From Oppiella nova (lineage: Eukaryota; Arthropoda; Arachnida; Sarcoptiformes; Oppiidae): 35,699 nucleotides of DNA. Location of the stretch: positions 1-35,699 of the forward strand of contig CAJPVJ010000157.1 of assembly GCA_905397405.1 (NCBI GenBank), in the 5' to 3' direction. Below, piece after piece: positions 21,348-32,433 of the stretch (the first letter of the stretch is position 1; every line of letters begins with the position of its first letter). The notes below the pieces were generated by a model that saw only the letters and a program-made list of their open reading frames with translations, was not told the origin of the DNA and searched no databases. Made by a program: the position numbers and the translations under genes.

Positions 21348-22000
21348 ATAAATTTCAAATTTTCCGTTTAATGTTAATTTTATGTCGTTATTTGTAGCTT
21401 AAAATTTACAAATAAATATACAGAATTTTTATTAATTTATCGCAAATTATAAACCGTCGAGAATTTCAATTTTTCAAATACCGGTAAAATATTTATTTAA
21501 CTCTTTTATCAAAATCATGATATGTTATTTTAATACATCTAAAATATGACATAATATAAAACATTTTAGAGTATTGTTAAGAATATCATCTGTTATTAGA
21601 TGACAACATTACTCTCTAAATAAAATTGAATTCAATTGAATTGAACATACAGTAAAGTATAAAGTTTAAAGTATAAATAAATTTCAGGTTTATATGCAAA
21701 AGAAAATTATGATAGAAATTAGTGTAATACTGTATTAATAGTTACTAATACAAATTCTATTACGGTAAACTGTTAAAAAATAATGTATTTATATGAGATA
21801 CATTTAAATTTATACCAATACTGGTAGTCTATTGACTAAATTTTTGAGTAAGAAAACCTCATAAATTCTGTAATAGAAATCAATACTGATTTATAAATTT
21901 TAGGTTTAAATTGTTTTCAGAGAGTTGAAAGTATTTATTGGTATAAATATGTCTAATATAAAGTATTATTCCCTGCTAAATGTATTAAATATATAATAAA
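21348..22000. other. Convergent intergenic region
   Basis: AT-rich gap between the 100-aa gene (+) and the acyltransferase gene (-). The complement of AATAAA at 21934-21939, 62 bases beyond the acyltransferase stop, is a plausible polyadenylation signal for that gene. Nothing else is seen. Confidence 0.55.
21934..21939 (-). terminator. Polyadenylation signal AATAAA, acyltransferase gene
   Basis: TTTATT on the plus strand, 62 bases past the TGA stop. Confidence 0.45.
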
Positions 22001-25000
22001 TCATAGCTTGTTATTGTAAATCTCATGACAATTAGCGGTGAATACATTGATTTGTGGCAAAATGTGTCTATTATTAAGTACTTTCTCAGTGCCGAAGAAC
22101 GTCTCTTCATCTGATTTGCGGTCAAATAATAAAGTTATTATATTATTAAAGGGTCGTTCAATGAGTATGTAAAACAGGAATGCAATGAACGCCGATATTA
22201 TGAAGTCAATTGTGATGTATTCAATCTAATCATTAAAATAACACAAAGTATACTATTATAGTATTTTATTATAACATAGTGGCCATTAAAACAGTAATTG
22301 TTAATAATTACCAGCAATTTATCTGTCATTACGTAAGTGTCTCTCACAGAGAATAGTCTGTAAGAGAGGGGAAGGAAATGTAATATATAAATACCAAACG
22401 ACAGGCGCGACACCACCTGAAAGCCATACCACGAAAACACTTTTTCTAAAAACGCTATAATTGATAACAAAAAAAAACAAATAAATTGCGAATCAAACAT
22501 GGACACACCGAAAAGCCATAAAACTAGTTGGAAACATTACTATTTAATGTACAGTATGTGTACAACTATACATACCGGCCCTACCGATGCACAATGAGAA
22601 CAGAATCCATGAAATGGCAATACAAGCAAATAGTTTGCCGAAAGAGAACCACAATAAGACACTGGATTTAGGGGGCGACCGGTTAAGAGTGTGTAAAGTC
22701 ATGTACCAATACATCACGTATATGATTGTGCCAAATGACAGCACCCATAGCAAGGCCTCCCATTTCTTGGACATACACTTATAGTTGATGTCATTCTCTC
22801 GGACCAGATATCCGATTAGTATTCCAATGAAGAATGAAATGATATACTGATTGACTCCCATATGAAAGGCCACAAAGGCTTTGGTCATCTCTTCGAGGGA
22901 ACTGATGCCCAAAGGATCCAAATAAGTCTTTTGGCCGAACACGTGCTTCGGGAATATACTCGCATAACAGCCCAACATTATTATAGTAATCGTTAAACTG
23001 ATACCAAATTTGGGCGATTTATATAGCATTAGCACAATAAACGGTGCGATCACTTGTAGCTGGAATAGGGCTGACAAGAACCACGTGGGAGGGTTGCACT
23101 GGACAGGGGGTACACATCAGACAAAAATATTAGATATCATTATAGTTTAATTCTATGTCTAGTTTGTCAGTCTACAATCATTTATTATTTGAACCTTACA
23201 GTAAAAAATTAAATACTGAAATAAATATAGTAAAATGTCTCACGATTGCAAATCCGGGTCCAAAATCAAAGACATTGTGATCGGATTGAATGCGATAATT
23301 ACTAAAATAAAAGAAACTGGATAATAGACTATAGTTGTCTTTACAAGAGGGCATAATCAAGTTGATGCCGTAGTTCCAAATGGGACCGTCACCTATAAGT
23401 GGCATTAACCAGAATAATAGCAATACGATAAACATGGGAACGGAATATTTGAGCCATAGTCTTAATAAATAAGTTATATAATTAAATTTTCCATTTGTTT
23501 TTAGTAGCCTTCCATATAAGCCATATGAGACCAACAGTCCGCTAAAATAATAAATAAAGACAATTACAATTACAAATATGTATAACACAATCATCTCAAT
23601 ACGATATTTCAACATTAATTCTGTCGTTAGGTTAATATAATACAAACCTTATAATAAACATTGTATCAATAATAAGTATATTTCTGGCAAAAAAGTATTT
23701 ATTATAATAATAGACTTTCGTTATAACGGAGTTGAGTATACGTCTGAAGGCAATGGTGCTCATGAATGGTGTGAACAAATACATGTGATCCACGCATACG
23801 TTGATGATCAACAAGAATCTGATGGCATCGATACACACAAACCGTTTAGCGCCGGTATCTGCAAACAGTCGCCTTATATTAGAGCTCAACGAAAAACATG
23901 ACACTATCTTCTCAAACAGCGATCTCCTCGGTGTACCACTTGGCTGTCCATTAGTTGTCGGGTTATTATTACTATTGTTATTGTTATCTAAATTCTTTAT
24001 TTTATTAATAGTCATAACATTAGTGTTAAGAGACTTTTTCAATTTCTTATCGCCAATAGACTTAAAGCATTTACACATCACTTCCATTATATTACACGCT
24101 ATCGACACTAATATTATTATTGCAAAAATTGCCCTGAAACAAAATAAGTAGTCAATCATATAAAATACTGTATGATATTAAATATAAGCAATCAACAAAT
24201 ATATGTGACATACAACGATACTTTCTGATGGTTATCCAGATTCCTGTCCCCATATTTCACATAACAGTCGGGCATCAACTCAATGGGCATATGTGTAATC
24301 GGATATACAACTAGAATCAGACGATTATTATAATTTAAAACTTTACAAATAATTAAATAAATATCAAATACTTTTATTAATTATATTCTCAATGTCATGG
24401 GGTCGGCACGTGGATGGCATACAAGTGCCGAACCTGAATGTAGCGCCCTTTTGATTGTTGAGAATTTCGATGAGTTTGAAAACTGTTAAATACTGATCCA
24501 TATTATAATTCTTGAGGAATGCCACCAATTTGTCAAAATATATCTTATTAGCGATATTCCTGTTGGCTCTCTTATTAAGAGGTCTCTTTTTAGGGTAGGG
24601 CAGTATTATTTTGGCCAAACAATATTGACCTCTAATAGGTGTTGGTGGTGGTTGCATGTCCTGGCTAACTGGACTTTCTATGCCCAGACACTCATCAAAC
24701 TCGCCAAAATGCGATACCGTGCCCTCCATTATTCCCGTCGGTATGCGTCCCATCGAATCGATAACTGATGTAAAATATTTATATTTATAATTTATTTTTA
24801 GGGATTCTCAAGATTAATTGATAAATTTTCATTTAGGACATGAAATTTTATATAAAACATTTTAATTTTATAAATGATAATTATTGTTAAAAATTACTCA
24901 TTGAATAGATAATATGATTGAAATATAGATTTGTTTTATAACATTAATATTATTAAGATTTAAGTCACGGGTGTTGGGAATAATAATTAATGTAATAATC

Positions 25001-25592
25001 TCTTAATGGACTAACACTTAACGGCCCATAACTCCTCGCGTTTAATACCATTTGCCACTTCTATTAATGATACCAAACAATCGGTTGGAATATCAATGCT
25101 AAAAAATATTTCCATTAATTGTGCCAGCTCATTGTTTGTAAATATATCTTTTGATAAATCGGACACAAGCTTAGATAATCTGTTTATAATAGTAAGCGTT
25201 TTGTTTAAATTGTTCACATTTTTGGCAATAACTAAGTCTCGGTTCTCACTGTGAATCTCAAGTAATTTACTGAAAATCTTATTATTAGTGTTTTCACAAT
25301 TGCTTTCAGATTGATGCGAAGAATAACTACTATTATTATTGCTATCATAATCATCATAATAGTCATCGTCCTCTTCATCCACATCCCGTTCCGGACTGTC
25401 TGTCTTATGTGCAATTGTGTCTCCAGTGGTTACATATGAATAGTCGCCGGAATATTCTGTGCTAACAGTCGGCGAATCATTTGATTTGAATCCGTTTGCT
25501 CGACAAACACTTACAGTAATACAAGAGCACAATATAAGTAAATGAATACAAATTGTCATATTTTTTGTCAACATTATTATAATTATTAACAA
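22001..25592 (-). CDS. NRF-6-like membrane acyltransferase (NRF domain + acyltransferase 3)
   Basis: Eight exons with consistent phases: 25592-25016, 24764-24372, 24310-24214, 24133-23648, 23541-23244, 23098-22576, 22454-22312, 22225-22001. They give 913 aa. The N-terminus has a signal peptide and an acidic Asp/Glu/Tyr/Ser-rich stretch. The extracellular NRF domain follows, with typical cysteine motifs (ELWAVKFIDSMGRIPTGIMEG, GEFDECLG, FGTCMPSTC, PDCYVKYG). Next come a membrane segment, an Asn-rich loop, and a polytopic acyltransferase-3 domain with conserved His472 (INVCVDHMYLFTPF), IIDTMFIISGLLVSYG, TWFLSALFQLQVIAP and a terminal ERPF motif. The family is named after C. elegans nose-resistant-to-fluoxetine genes, implicated in lipid or drug uptake; the reaction is unproven. 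The usual GH at the catalytic His is DH here. Three nearby Met codons (residues 1, 7, 12) could each start the signal peptide. Confidence 0.9.
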
Positions 25593-27021
25593 AGAATCTA
25601 ATGTTAACAGTCATTTATTAAACAGTAATGTGTTTAACAAAAGAATACATAAAACACAAAATAAAAATACTTTAGATACAATTTTATAATTATTGCCCTT
25701 AACACCAACTATTAGTTAGACTTTTAAAAGATTTGAAAACATTTTTGTTATATACAATTTAAAATAATATTTCACATAATAATAGTAACTAATTTAAAAT
25801 AAATATTTTTAAACTTTCTTATGATCAACGAGAATATATTGCTTATACACTTATAAACGATTAGATAACTCGTGTAATCTGTGGTTAAATTTCTCGGTTA
25901 CTTATCTAACAAATTATAATGAATTTGCTTTTAAATTTTTAAATTCATAGCGTATTTAAAAATATGTATGAAATAACATAAAAGTTACTAAAACTTAATA
26001 AATTGAAAGTCAAACTATTTTTGGCGTTAAATAACTTAACAATTGTTTTTGTAAATACCGGTAAACAACTTTTGTCGTTGTCTTAACTCACGTTTCAAAA
26101 TATAAAATATAATACAATTTTAGTAATTTTAGAAATTCATTGAGTAAAGGGTTATAAAAGCAACTTTATTAATAACATTCATCATTGTGGTTTTCATACA
26201 AAAGTGTTTATTTTTATGAATTATTGCTATCAACAATTTGACCACAAATAGCTCAAACTGTTTGATTGATCATGGTCATAGCTATTTAAAGAATATAATA
26301 ACCTAAAATTATTTTGATAACATTAAATGCTTAATTGTAATTGCTTATTGACACTAGTACAGTATAAATAGTCTATCATTATTAATAAATTTAGTAGACT
26401 ACCAGTGAAATTACAATCGACTAGACCTATCATATCATATACTGTACAGTACTGTATGAAAGAGTCTATCTGATAGAGTGTCGTAAAGTCGTACAATTAG
26501 TCGTCCAATAAAAGTACACGTATTATATGTATGTGGCGTACAAACAGGTGGTTTCATAGCAACAATACCTGAACCCAATAGTACAGTCAAACCCATTAAC
26601 ACATACATCACTACAAGTTATACATAATTTACTAATCATTACTTACATATCACGAAATATAGCTCACTATCTGTATCGGAGTAATTATATTAATGCACAT
26701 AATACACCCAGCACACTTATACAAGAGATAATGATAGTAAGCATTAGCAGGGGATTCACTTGAGGACAGTTGTGTAAGTGTTGGTCACGTGACTCGTGGA
26801 GGCGATTAAGTGCTTGGATTTGTTGTCATAATAATATTATGCTATCAAACAATCAAATCATTTGATAATTGCTTTTAGTTTTAATTATAAGATTTATGTG
26901 TAAATGACTTGCAATTGAGAGCACCATTGCGTCCAACATTATTGTAGTCCACATTTGATAGCATTGTTTGTATTAATTAGTGACCATTTGTTCATACAAG
27001 GAGTGAGTGGCAGTGATTGCA
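25593..27021. promoter_or_regulatory. Divergent intergenic region
   Basis: The 1.4 kb between the start codons of the acyltransferase (-) and myotubularin (+) genes should contain both promoters. I find no strong TATA box. A 17-base run of overlapping TACTGTA/TACAGTA motifs lies at 26440-26456. The 300 bases before the myotubularin start are less AT-rich than the rest and include CACGTGAC. Confidence 0.4.
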
Positions 27022-30000
27022 ATGGAGTTGATCCGTACGCCTAAGGTATGTGCCACACATTGATCCACCAATTGGTGTGTTTTATGAGACCATATCACCA
27101 TCATTATGATGGTGATCGGGATCACTTTGCTGTTCATTATACAGTATATAGTATACAGCCATATACAGTATATAGTATACAGCCATATACAGTATATAGT
27201 CCTCAAATATGGCATTTAAGCTAGCTAAATTAAGTTGCTTATTACTGTTAACCTAAACCTAACTGTTCCGGTGATAGTTACCAATTGTACGCTAACTGTA
27301 ATAACTATCCACTAATGTATGTCCACTAATGCACTGTCATTGATATGACCGGACAGGTAGAGAACGTGCGAATGTTGTACCGATACCCGGCTCAGTCTGG
27401 AGGCACGAGTGGTGCGGGTGACCCGTCGGGCACTCTATACCTGACGGCCACTCACCTGATATTCGTGGACCACGTGGTGAAGAGGGAGAACTGGATCCTT
27501 CACACTCTCATCTCATCCATCGAGAAGCTGTCCATCACGACCACCGGTTCCCCACTTCTCATGCGATGCAAACACTTCCTGTGCGTCACATTCATCATAC
27601 CCAAGGAAAGGGATGCCCACGATATCTACCTTTCCATCTACCAGTTGTCACAACCGAGTAATTAAATGTCACATCAAATGATTGCATGCATTGACTGAAC
27701 ACTCGTTTGCAATGATAGCCAACATCGAGGACTTGTATTGTTTCAACTATACGGCCAGTAATGAGCACTTCGACAAAGAGGACGGTTGGCATCAATACGC
27801 CTACGATTCCGAGTTCCAGCGCATGGGTCTTCCCAATCAGCACTGGACCCAAACCACCATTAATACCAATTACGAGGTCTTTATTTCTAATTGTCACCCA
27901 TTTGTTAAATACAGTATAACTTTTGAACACCATTTTAAATTTAGATTTGCGATACATATCCGCGCACTCTATACTGCCCGTCCACTGCCACCAAACAAGT
28001 ATTGTTAGGCAGTGCTAACTTTAGGTCCAAAGGACGCCTACCTGTCCTCACATATCTTCATAAGAATGGCGTAATTAATAAATTATATTTTAAGAAATTG
28101 GTGTCATGCCACTGTATGTACATTATAAATGAGCTAAATTATGACCCCTATATGAAATCCAGGCGACAATATGCCGGTGCGCACAGCCATTGTCGGGATT
28201 CAGTGCCCGTTGTGTAGAAGACGAACAACTATTTAACTGTATATTGAAAGCCAACCCCAAATCAAACGTGTTATATGTTGTGGACACGAGACCAATGGTA
28301 GGCATTCACTTGATTACGATATTTCTATTAGACCTTATAATAGCTGATGTCTCGTTCCCATAGATTAATGCAATGGTGAACAAAGCTCAGGGGAAAGGCT
28401 ATGAGAACGAGTACTTCTACGAGAAGACAAAGTTTCATTTTTTCGGCATTGAGAACATACATGTCATGAGAGGTAGTCTACAGAAACTGATGGACGGTAT
28501 GTGTGTTGACCACTGAATTGCAGGACAACGGAATGTTAGTGTTTTCTAATGGGTTTCTATTGACTGCATAGCCTGTGAGCTGAAGGTGCCGTCGATGAAC
28601 GCCTTCCTATCTGGCATTGAGGGGAGCGGTTGGTTACGTCACGTGAAGTCAGTGTTGGAGACGTCGGCGTTCATCGCTAAAGCGGTCAACGATGGCATCA
28701 GTGTTGTTGTCCACTGTTCGGACGGATGGGACAGAACCGCACAGACATGTGGTCAGTCTTAGCATGAGATTTAGCCACAGATTTGATTATAATTTAAATG
28801 TTTGGATCATTTCATTCATTCAATTGATAGGAATCGCGTCTCTAATACTGGAGCCGTACTACAGGACTATCGATGGCTTTCAGGCACTCATCGAGAAGGA
28901 GTGGCTATCTTTTGGACACAAGTTTAGCGACCGGTGCGGTCACATACAGGGCGATAGTAAGGAGATGGCTCCGGTGTTCACCCAATTCCTGGACGCAACC
29001 TGGCAATTGGCCCAACAGTTCCCACAGCACTGGGAGTTCAATGAGCGCTACCTCTTGACAATCCACGATCACGTCCACAGCTGTCAGTTCGGCACTTTTA
29101 TTGCCAATTCCGACAAAGAGCGCCGGGATCTGAGGCATGTCATACCATTGCTTAATAAATGTTGTTATCATACATCAAATGTCTTACAATTTGAATTCAA
29201 TTGTTTACGTGAATTTGATTTGTTGTGTTACAGAGTTACAGAGCGCACGTATAGTCTGTGGGCATATATTGGCAGCCATAGGGCAGAGTTCCTGAACCCC
29301 CTATACGTTCCCGAAAGTACTCAACATATTCTGGACGTCAATGTTTCGCCTCAAACCATCAAGTATTAGATCAAACGATACTAAACTGTTTATTTGGACG
29401 TAACCTTAAATTAATGTCTAGATTCTGGAGAGGGCTATACAACCGGTTCGAGTTTGGTGTCCATCCGAGACACTCATTGACCGAAGTACTGGTGGCCGCA
29501 CACAACCATATCTCTAGTCTCGAGAATCACATCCAGTATTTAGAAGAGGTTTCTATTTGACACGATTTTTATATGAATTCCTCATTTTTATTGTTTGCAT
29601 ATCATTTGACAGCAAATATCGATGATAACGAGCGCGTCGGGTGATCACCACAACTCGTGTGTATCGCCGGACCCACTGATGAGCGCGTCTGATCTCTATA
29701 AGAGCGCCGCCACTCAATCCAACGGAAACTCCAATTTTATCGGTTCTCTCGATTTGGATGAAATCGATTCTCCACTCAAATTAGTCGCAGAGAGTATCCA
29801 TCGACTGGAAAAATGCAAAGCAATGGAGGCATCCCTGACCGACCCATTGGCTGACCTTAGACTCAACGTATGGCCGCAACCTATTGTTCATTATATTCAC
29901 TGTTTGTGAACCACTTCTAATCGAAACTCCCTCTCTGTCTGTCTGTCTCTCTTATGTCACTACAGGAGGACACGTCGGGTGCTGTGTCTGATCTGATGGT

Positions 30001-30241
30001 GACCCTGGAGTCTGTGGGCCTGGAGTGGCAATCTCTGCACAGTACGAAGGAGTGTCCGTGTGCCACACCATTCGAGCCCTTTGCCCCCAAACTCCATTGT
30101 CACACGTGCGGCCAAATGTTTTGCATCCGCTGTATCGACAAACGCATACCACTGCCCGGCCACTACCACAAGCGCCCGGTTCCCGTATGCCGGCACTGCT
30201 ATAAGAATGTCATGCGATCCAACAGTATTGACTGCATTTGA
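27022..30241 (+). CDS. Myotubularin-family phosphoinositide 3-phosphatase (MTMR6/7/8 type) with C-terminal FYVE-like finger
   Basis: Twelve exons: 27022-27045, 27357-27657, 27719-27876, 27945-28070, 28163-28297, 28364-28496, 28572-28751, 28831-29134, 29234-29362, 29422-29548, 29613-29867, 29966-30241. They give 715 aa with all phases matching. Residues 1-105 form the PH-GRAM domain ([32 protein letters not shown]). The phosphatase domain follows, with the CX5R signature HCSDGWDRT (Cys341, Arg347), so the enzyme should be active on PI3P and PI(3,5)P2. The [17 protein letters not shown] segment and a coiled-coil ([13 protein letters not shown]) come next. The last exon encodes a FYVE-like zinc finger (W645, cysteines 654-702). 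The N-terminus and core align closely with vertebrate MTMR6 from memory. The first coding exon has only 8 codons; its MELIRTPK start is typical of the family. Confidence 0.93.
27139..27200. repeat. 24-base tandem repeat, 2.6 copies
   Basis: The unit begins ATACAGTATATAGTATACAG and recurs at 27139, 27163 and 27187 with no differences seen. It lies in intron 1 of the myotubularin gene and contains TACAGTA in each copy. Confidence 0.9.
29135..29233 (+). other. Probable GC-AG intron, in frame and stop-free
   Basis: The best join to the conserved protein (ERRDLR then VTERTYSLW) uses CTGAG|GCATGT as donor and TTACAG as acceptor. No GT donor in the right phase exists nearby. The 99-base intron is a multiple of three and has no stop, so retention would add 33 residues without breaking the frame. 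Confidence 0.65.
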
Positions 30242-30297
30242 GGTCACTTTTTATTTTTACATTATTTAAGGATTTTATTATTAATATTAATATTTGA

Positions 30298-30303
30298 AAT
30301 AAA
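30298..30303 (+). terminator. Polyadenylation signal AATAAA, myotubularin gene
   Basis: AATAAA 57 bases past the TGA stop at 30241. Confidence 0.55.
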
Positions 30304-30799
30304 TTTACAAATGGATTGCATTTTTGTGAATATATTTCATGTTTTTTATTTATTTTATTTATTATGAACTCATCTTTTTTGAGACTTTTTTGGACTGATT
30401 TTCAGACCCAACACTATTAAATGCAAATCATTGCAATTGTTTCAATCATTTAAAATAAATATTTTAATTATACGGTAATACTATTAAAATACTTTTACTT
30501 TACTTATACTGCAAATATTTACGAATCCAATGTATAAATTCTATATATTTCACACGATTTTAATGTTTAAATGTGATTATCTTAAAGATTCAAATATATA
30601 GCAAAAGTTATGTAAATTTTGTTATAATAATTGTTAAGAAATTGTTATTTAAAAAACTTAAATTTTAATCACTAATAAAGTAACATATTAATTTAAATTT
30701 TAAAGCGATAATTGATGTTCAAAGTGTAGTTTTTAATTAATGTTTTGTTTCAATAACTTATTTTATTAATGAGTGAAAAGTATCAAAAAATAACAGATT
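30304..30799. other. AT-rich intergenic sequence
   Basis: Downstream of the myotubularin gene. I see no coding or structured element before the hammerhead-like motif. Confidence 0.5.
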
Positions 30800-30841
30800 A
30801 GCCGAACGTTTTCGATCTACACTGAGATCTTCATCAGGGCT
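30800..30841 (-). ncRNA. Hammerhead-ribozyme-like motif, probably from a Penelope-like retroelement
   Basis: The minus strand reads, in order: AGCC (stem I, 5' side), CTGATGA core, stem II (GATCT with AGATC around the loop CAGTGT), the GAAA core, a minimal stem III (AACGTT), then C at the expected cleavage position, and GGCT (stem I, 3' side). This matches the order of a type I minimal hammerhead. An extra A after CTGATGA also occurs, as I recall, in hammerheads carried by Penelope-like elements. GAAAA instead of GAAA may reflect decay. Activity is not established. A short retroelement-like open tail lies just upstream in the same orientation. Confidence 0.65.
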
Positions 30842-30957
30842 TAGAGATGGTAACAAATATTGAAATAATGTGTTCAATACGGTAATGACTGAAAGTATAG
30901 TGCAATTTGACAAATATTTAAATTGCACACAATTGCGAGTTAACTTATGATTGAAAT

Positions 30958-31035
30958 CTAAGCCAATCTAGTGTTACCACTACCTCCACGTTGGGCTGCA
31001 TTCTTTAGATAATTAGGTCTCTGTCCAGGTTTATT
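30958..31035 (-). pseudogene. Possible C-terminal coding remnant of a retroelement
   Basis: A 25-codon open stretch (ending QRPNYLKNAAQRGG then SGNTRLA and a TAG stop) has balanced codon composition unlike its AT-rich surroundings. It lies about 115 bases upstream of the hammerhead-like motif in the same orientation, where the end of a Penelope-type reading frame could be expected. It is too short for a family assignment and could instead be a relic of a host gene. Confidence 0.3.
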
Positions 31036-32191
31036 TTATAAATTATATACAGTATTTTGTTATAAATATCTCCAGTCTAAAAGATACCCATATTTTTTGC
31101 ATAAACATACAAAATGTCAATAGGTTTGTATCAAGTTGCAGCAGTAATAGTATTTATATATCAAACAATTTTCCATTTCCAATTAATTATAATTATGTAT
31201 TATAATATACAAATAAAATTAAAAATATTTGAAATTGTTTATGAAATAGAAGTTCAATTTGTTTTCAAAATTAAATGTTTACACTTTATTTGTTAATTAT
31301 CTGAAAAATACATTTAACTGCATTTACAGTCAAAAAATACAATTTTTTGAAATAGTTAACTATTAGTGAATTTATAAACAAATAGACTCTATTAAATCTA
31401 ATAATTATAATTATATTTTAAAACACCTTTTAGGCTAAAGACAATTTTTATTGTTAAATAAGTACATGTTTATCTTATTTGAACGCTATTCTTAAGATTA
31501 AATAAGAAATACTATTTAATAGTGACATTTATGTCCAAATTAATAATATTTAACAAAAAAAGATATAGTTTGTTTATAACAAATCGATAATAATATACAG
31601 AATTAGCAGAATATTCTACATCTAAATGCACATAAAATAAAGCTGTTACCATTTAAGCACACAATAATTGGTGGCAAATTCTTAGCCAGGACATTTGAAA
31701 AATTTGACAAGTAATTACATTATGTTTTCTTGTAAGAATTTAATTGATTTGATTGTAAGCCAAGTCTTTTGGGATTTGTTTTATTCAATCAATTTAATCA
31801 ATAAAAACATTTCCAAAAATTATTATATTAACTCTGATTAGAAAAAGGGAGTTCGGGGGTAATCAAGACGTTGTAAGAGTGGTATACAGAGACAAAATTA
31901 CGGCTAAATGTTTGTCATTTATTAAATAAAATGTACTTATTGATTTTGTCTGTGAATACCCCCTCAAATGATTTAGACTTGTAATGAGTTTTTGTGTGAC
32001 CAGCCTCTCGACAGCCTCTCCCCAGTGAATTGTTTTGGTTTACAATAAACTATAATTTTTCATTTTGTTTATAATAATTAAAATCAATAATAATAACAAG
32101 TATACAGTAATATGTATGACAAACATTGACTTCTGTATTAGTTTTTTTTAATTACTTTCATTATTAAACAAACGGTGCAATTATGAGGCCT
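31036..32191. other. AT-rich intergenic sequence
   Basis: No coding exon recognised. A slightly less AT-rich patch at 31845-32040 lies downstream of the insulin-like exon. It may be its 3' untranslated region or nothing. Confidence 0.5.
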
Positions 32192-32433
32192 TTACTTCTT
32201 GACATACTGTCCCACGTTTTCTGGTGGCCTGAATAGAGGGAGTCGCAGCTTAAATATGTCGTCCCTGTCGTCCACGAGCATTGTGTTGGGAACGCCTTCG
32301 CTCGAGGGCCAGGTGCCCGGCGAGGAGACTGACCCGGGTCTACAGTATTTGGTGAGTGTCTGTAGGGAACAGGCCTCCTGACAGCATATGCCCACCAGTT
32401 GCTGGATATTTCGCTTTCGCTCCGTTTCACCCG
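32192..32433 (-). CDS. Insulin-like peptide, 3' exon with A chain (partial gene)
   Basis: The exon begins after the acceptor GTGAATAG in phase 1, as is usual for the conserved C-peptide intron of insulin genes. It encodes GETERKR, a polybasic cleavage site. The A chain follows (NIQQLVGICCQEACSLQTLT, then KYC) with the diagnostic CC-x3-C-x8-C pattern. After the last cysteine comes an unusually long 49-residue extension containing MLVDDRDDIFKL and ending VGQYVKK, with a TAA stop. It would be a secreted hormone acting on an insulin-type receptor after processing. The extension recalls the D/E region of IGF-like peptides. The B-chain and signal-peptide exon must lie at higher coordinates and was not found, so it is probably beyond the right edge. 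Confidence 0.85.

Noticed and set aside
28905-29171. Minus-strand frame inside the myotubularin gene
   Set aside because: Shadow of the conserved phosphatase exon on the plus strand.
32164-32430. 88-codon minus frame and 60-codon plus frame over the insulin-like exon
   Set aside because: The other minus frame carries the insulin A-chain cysteine pattern, dibasic site and phase-1 acceptor, so these are shadows.
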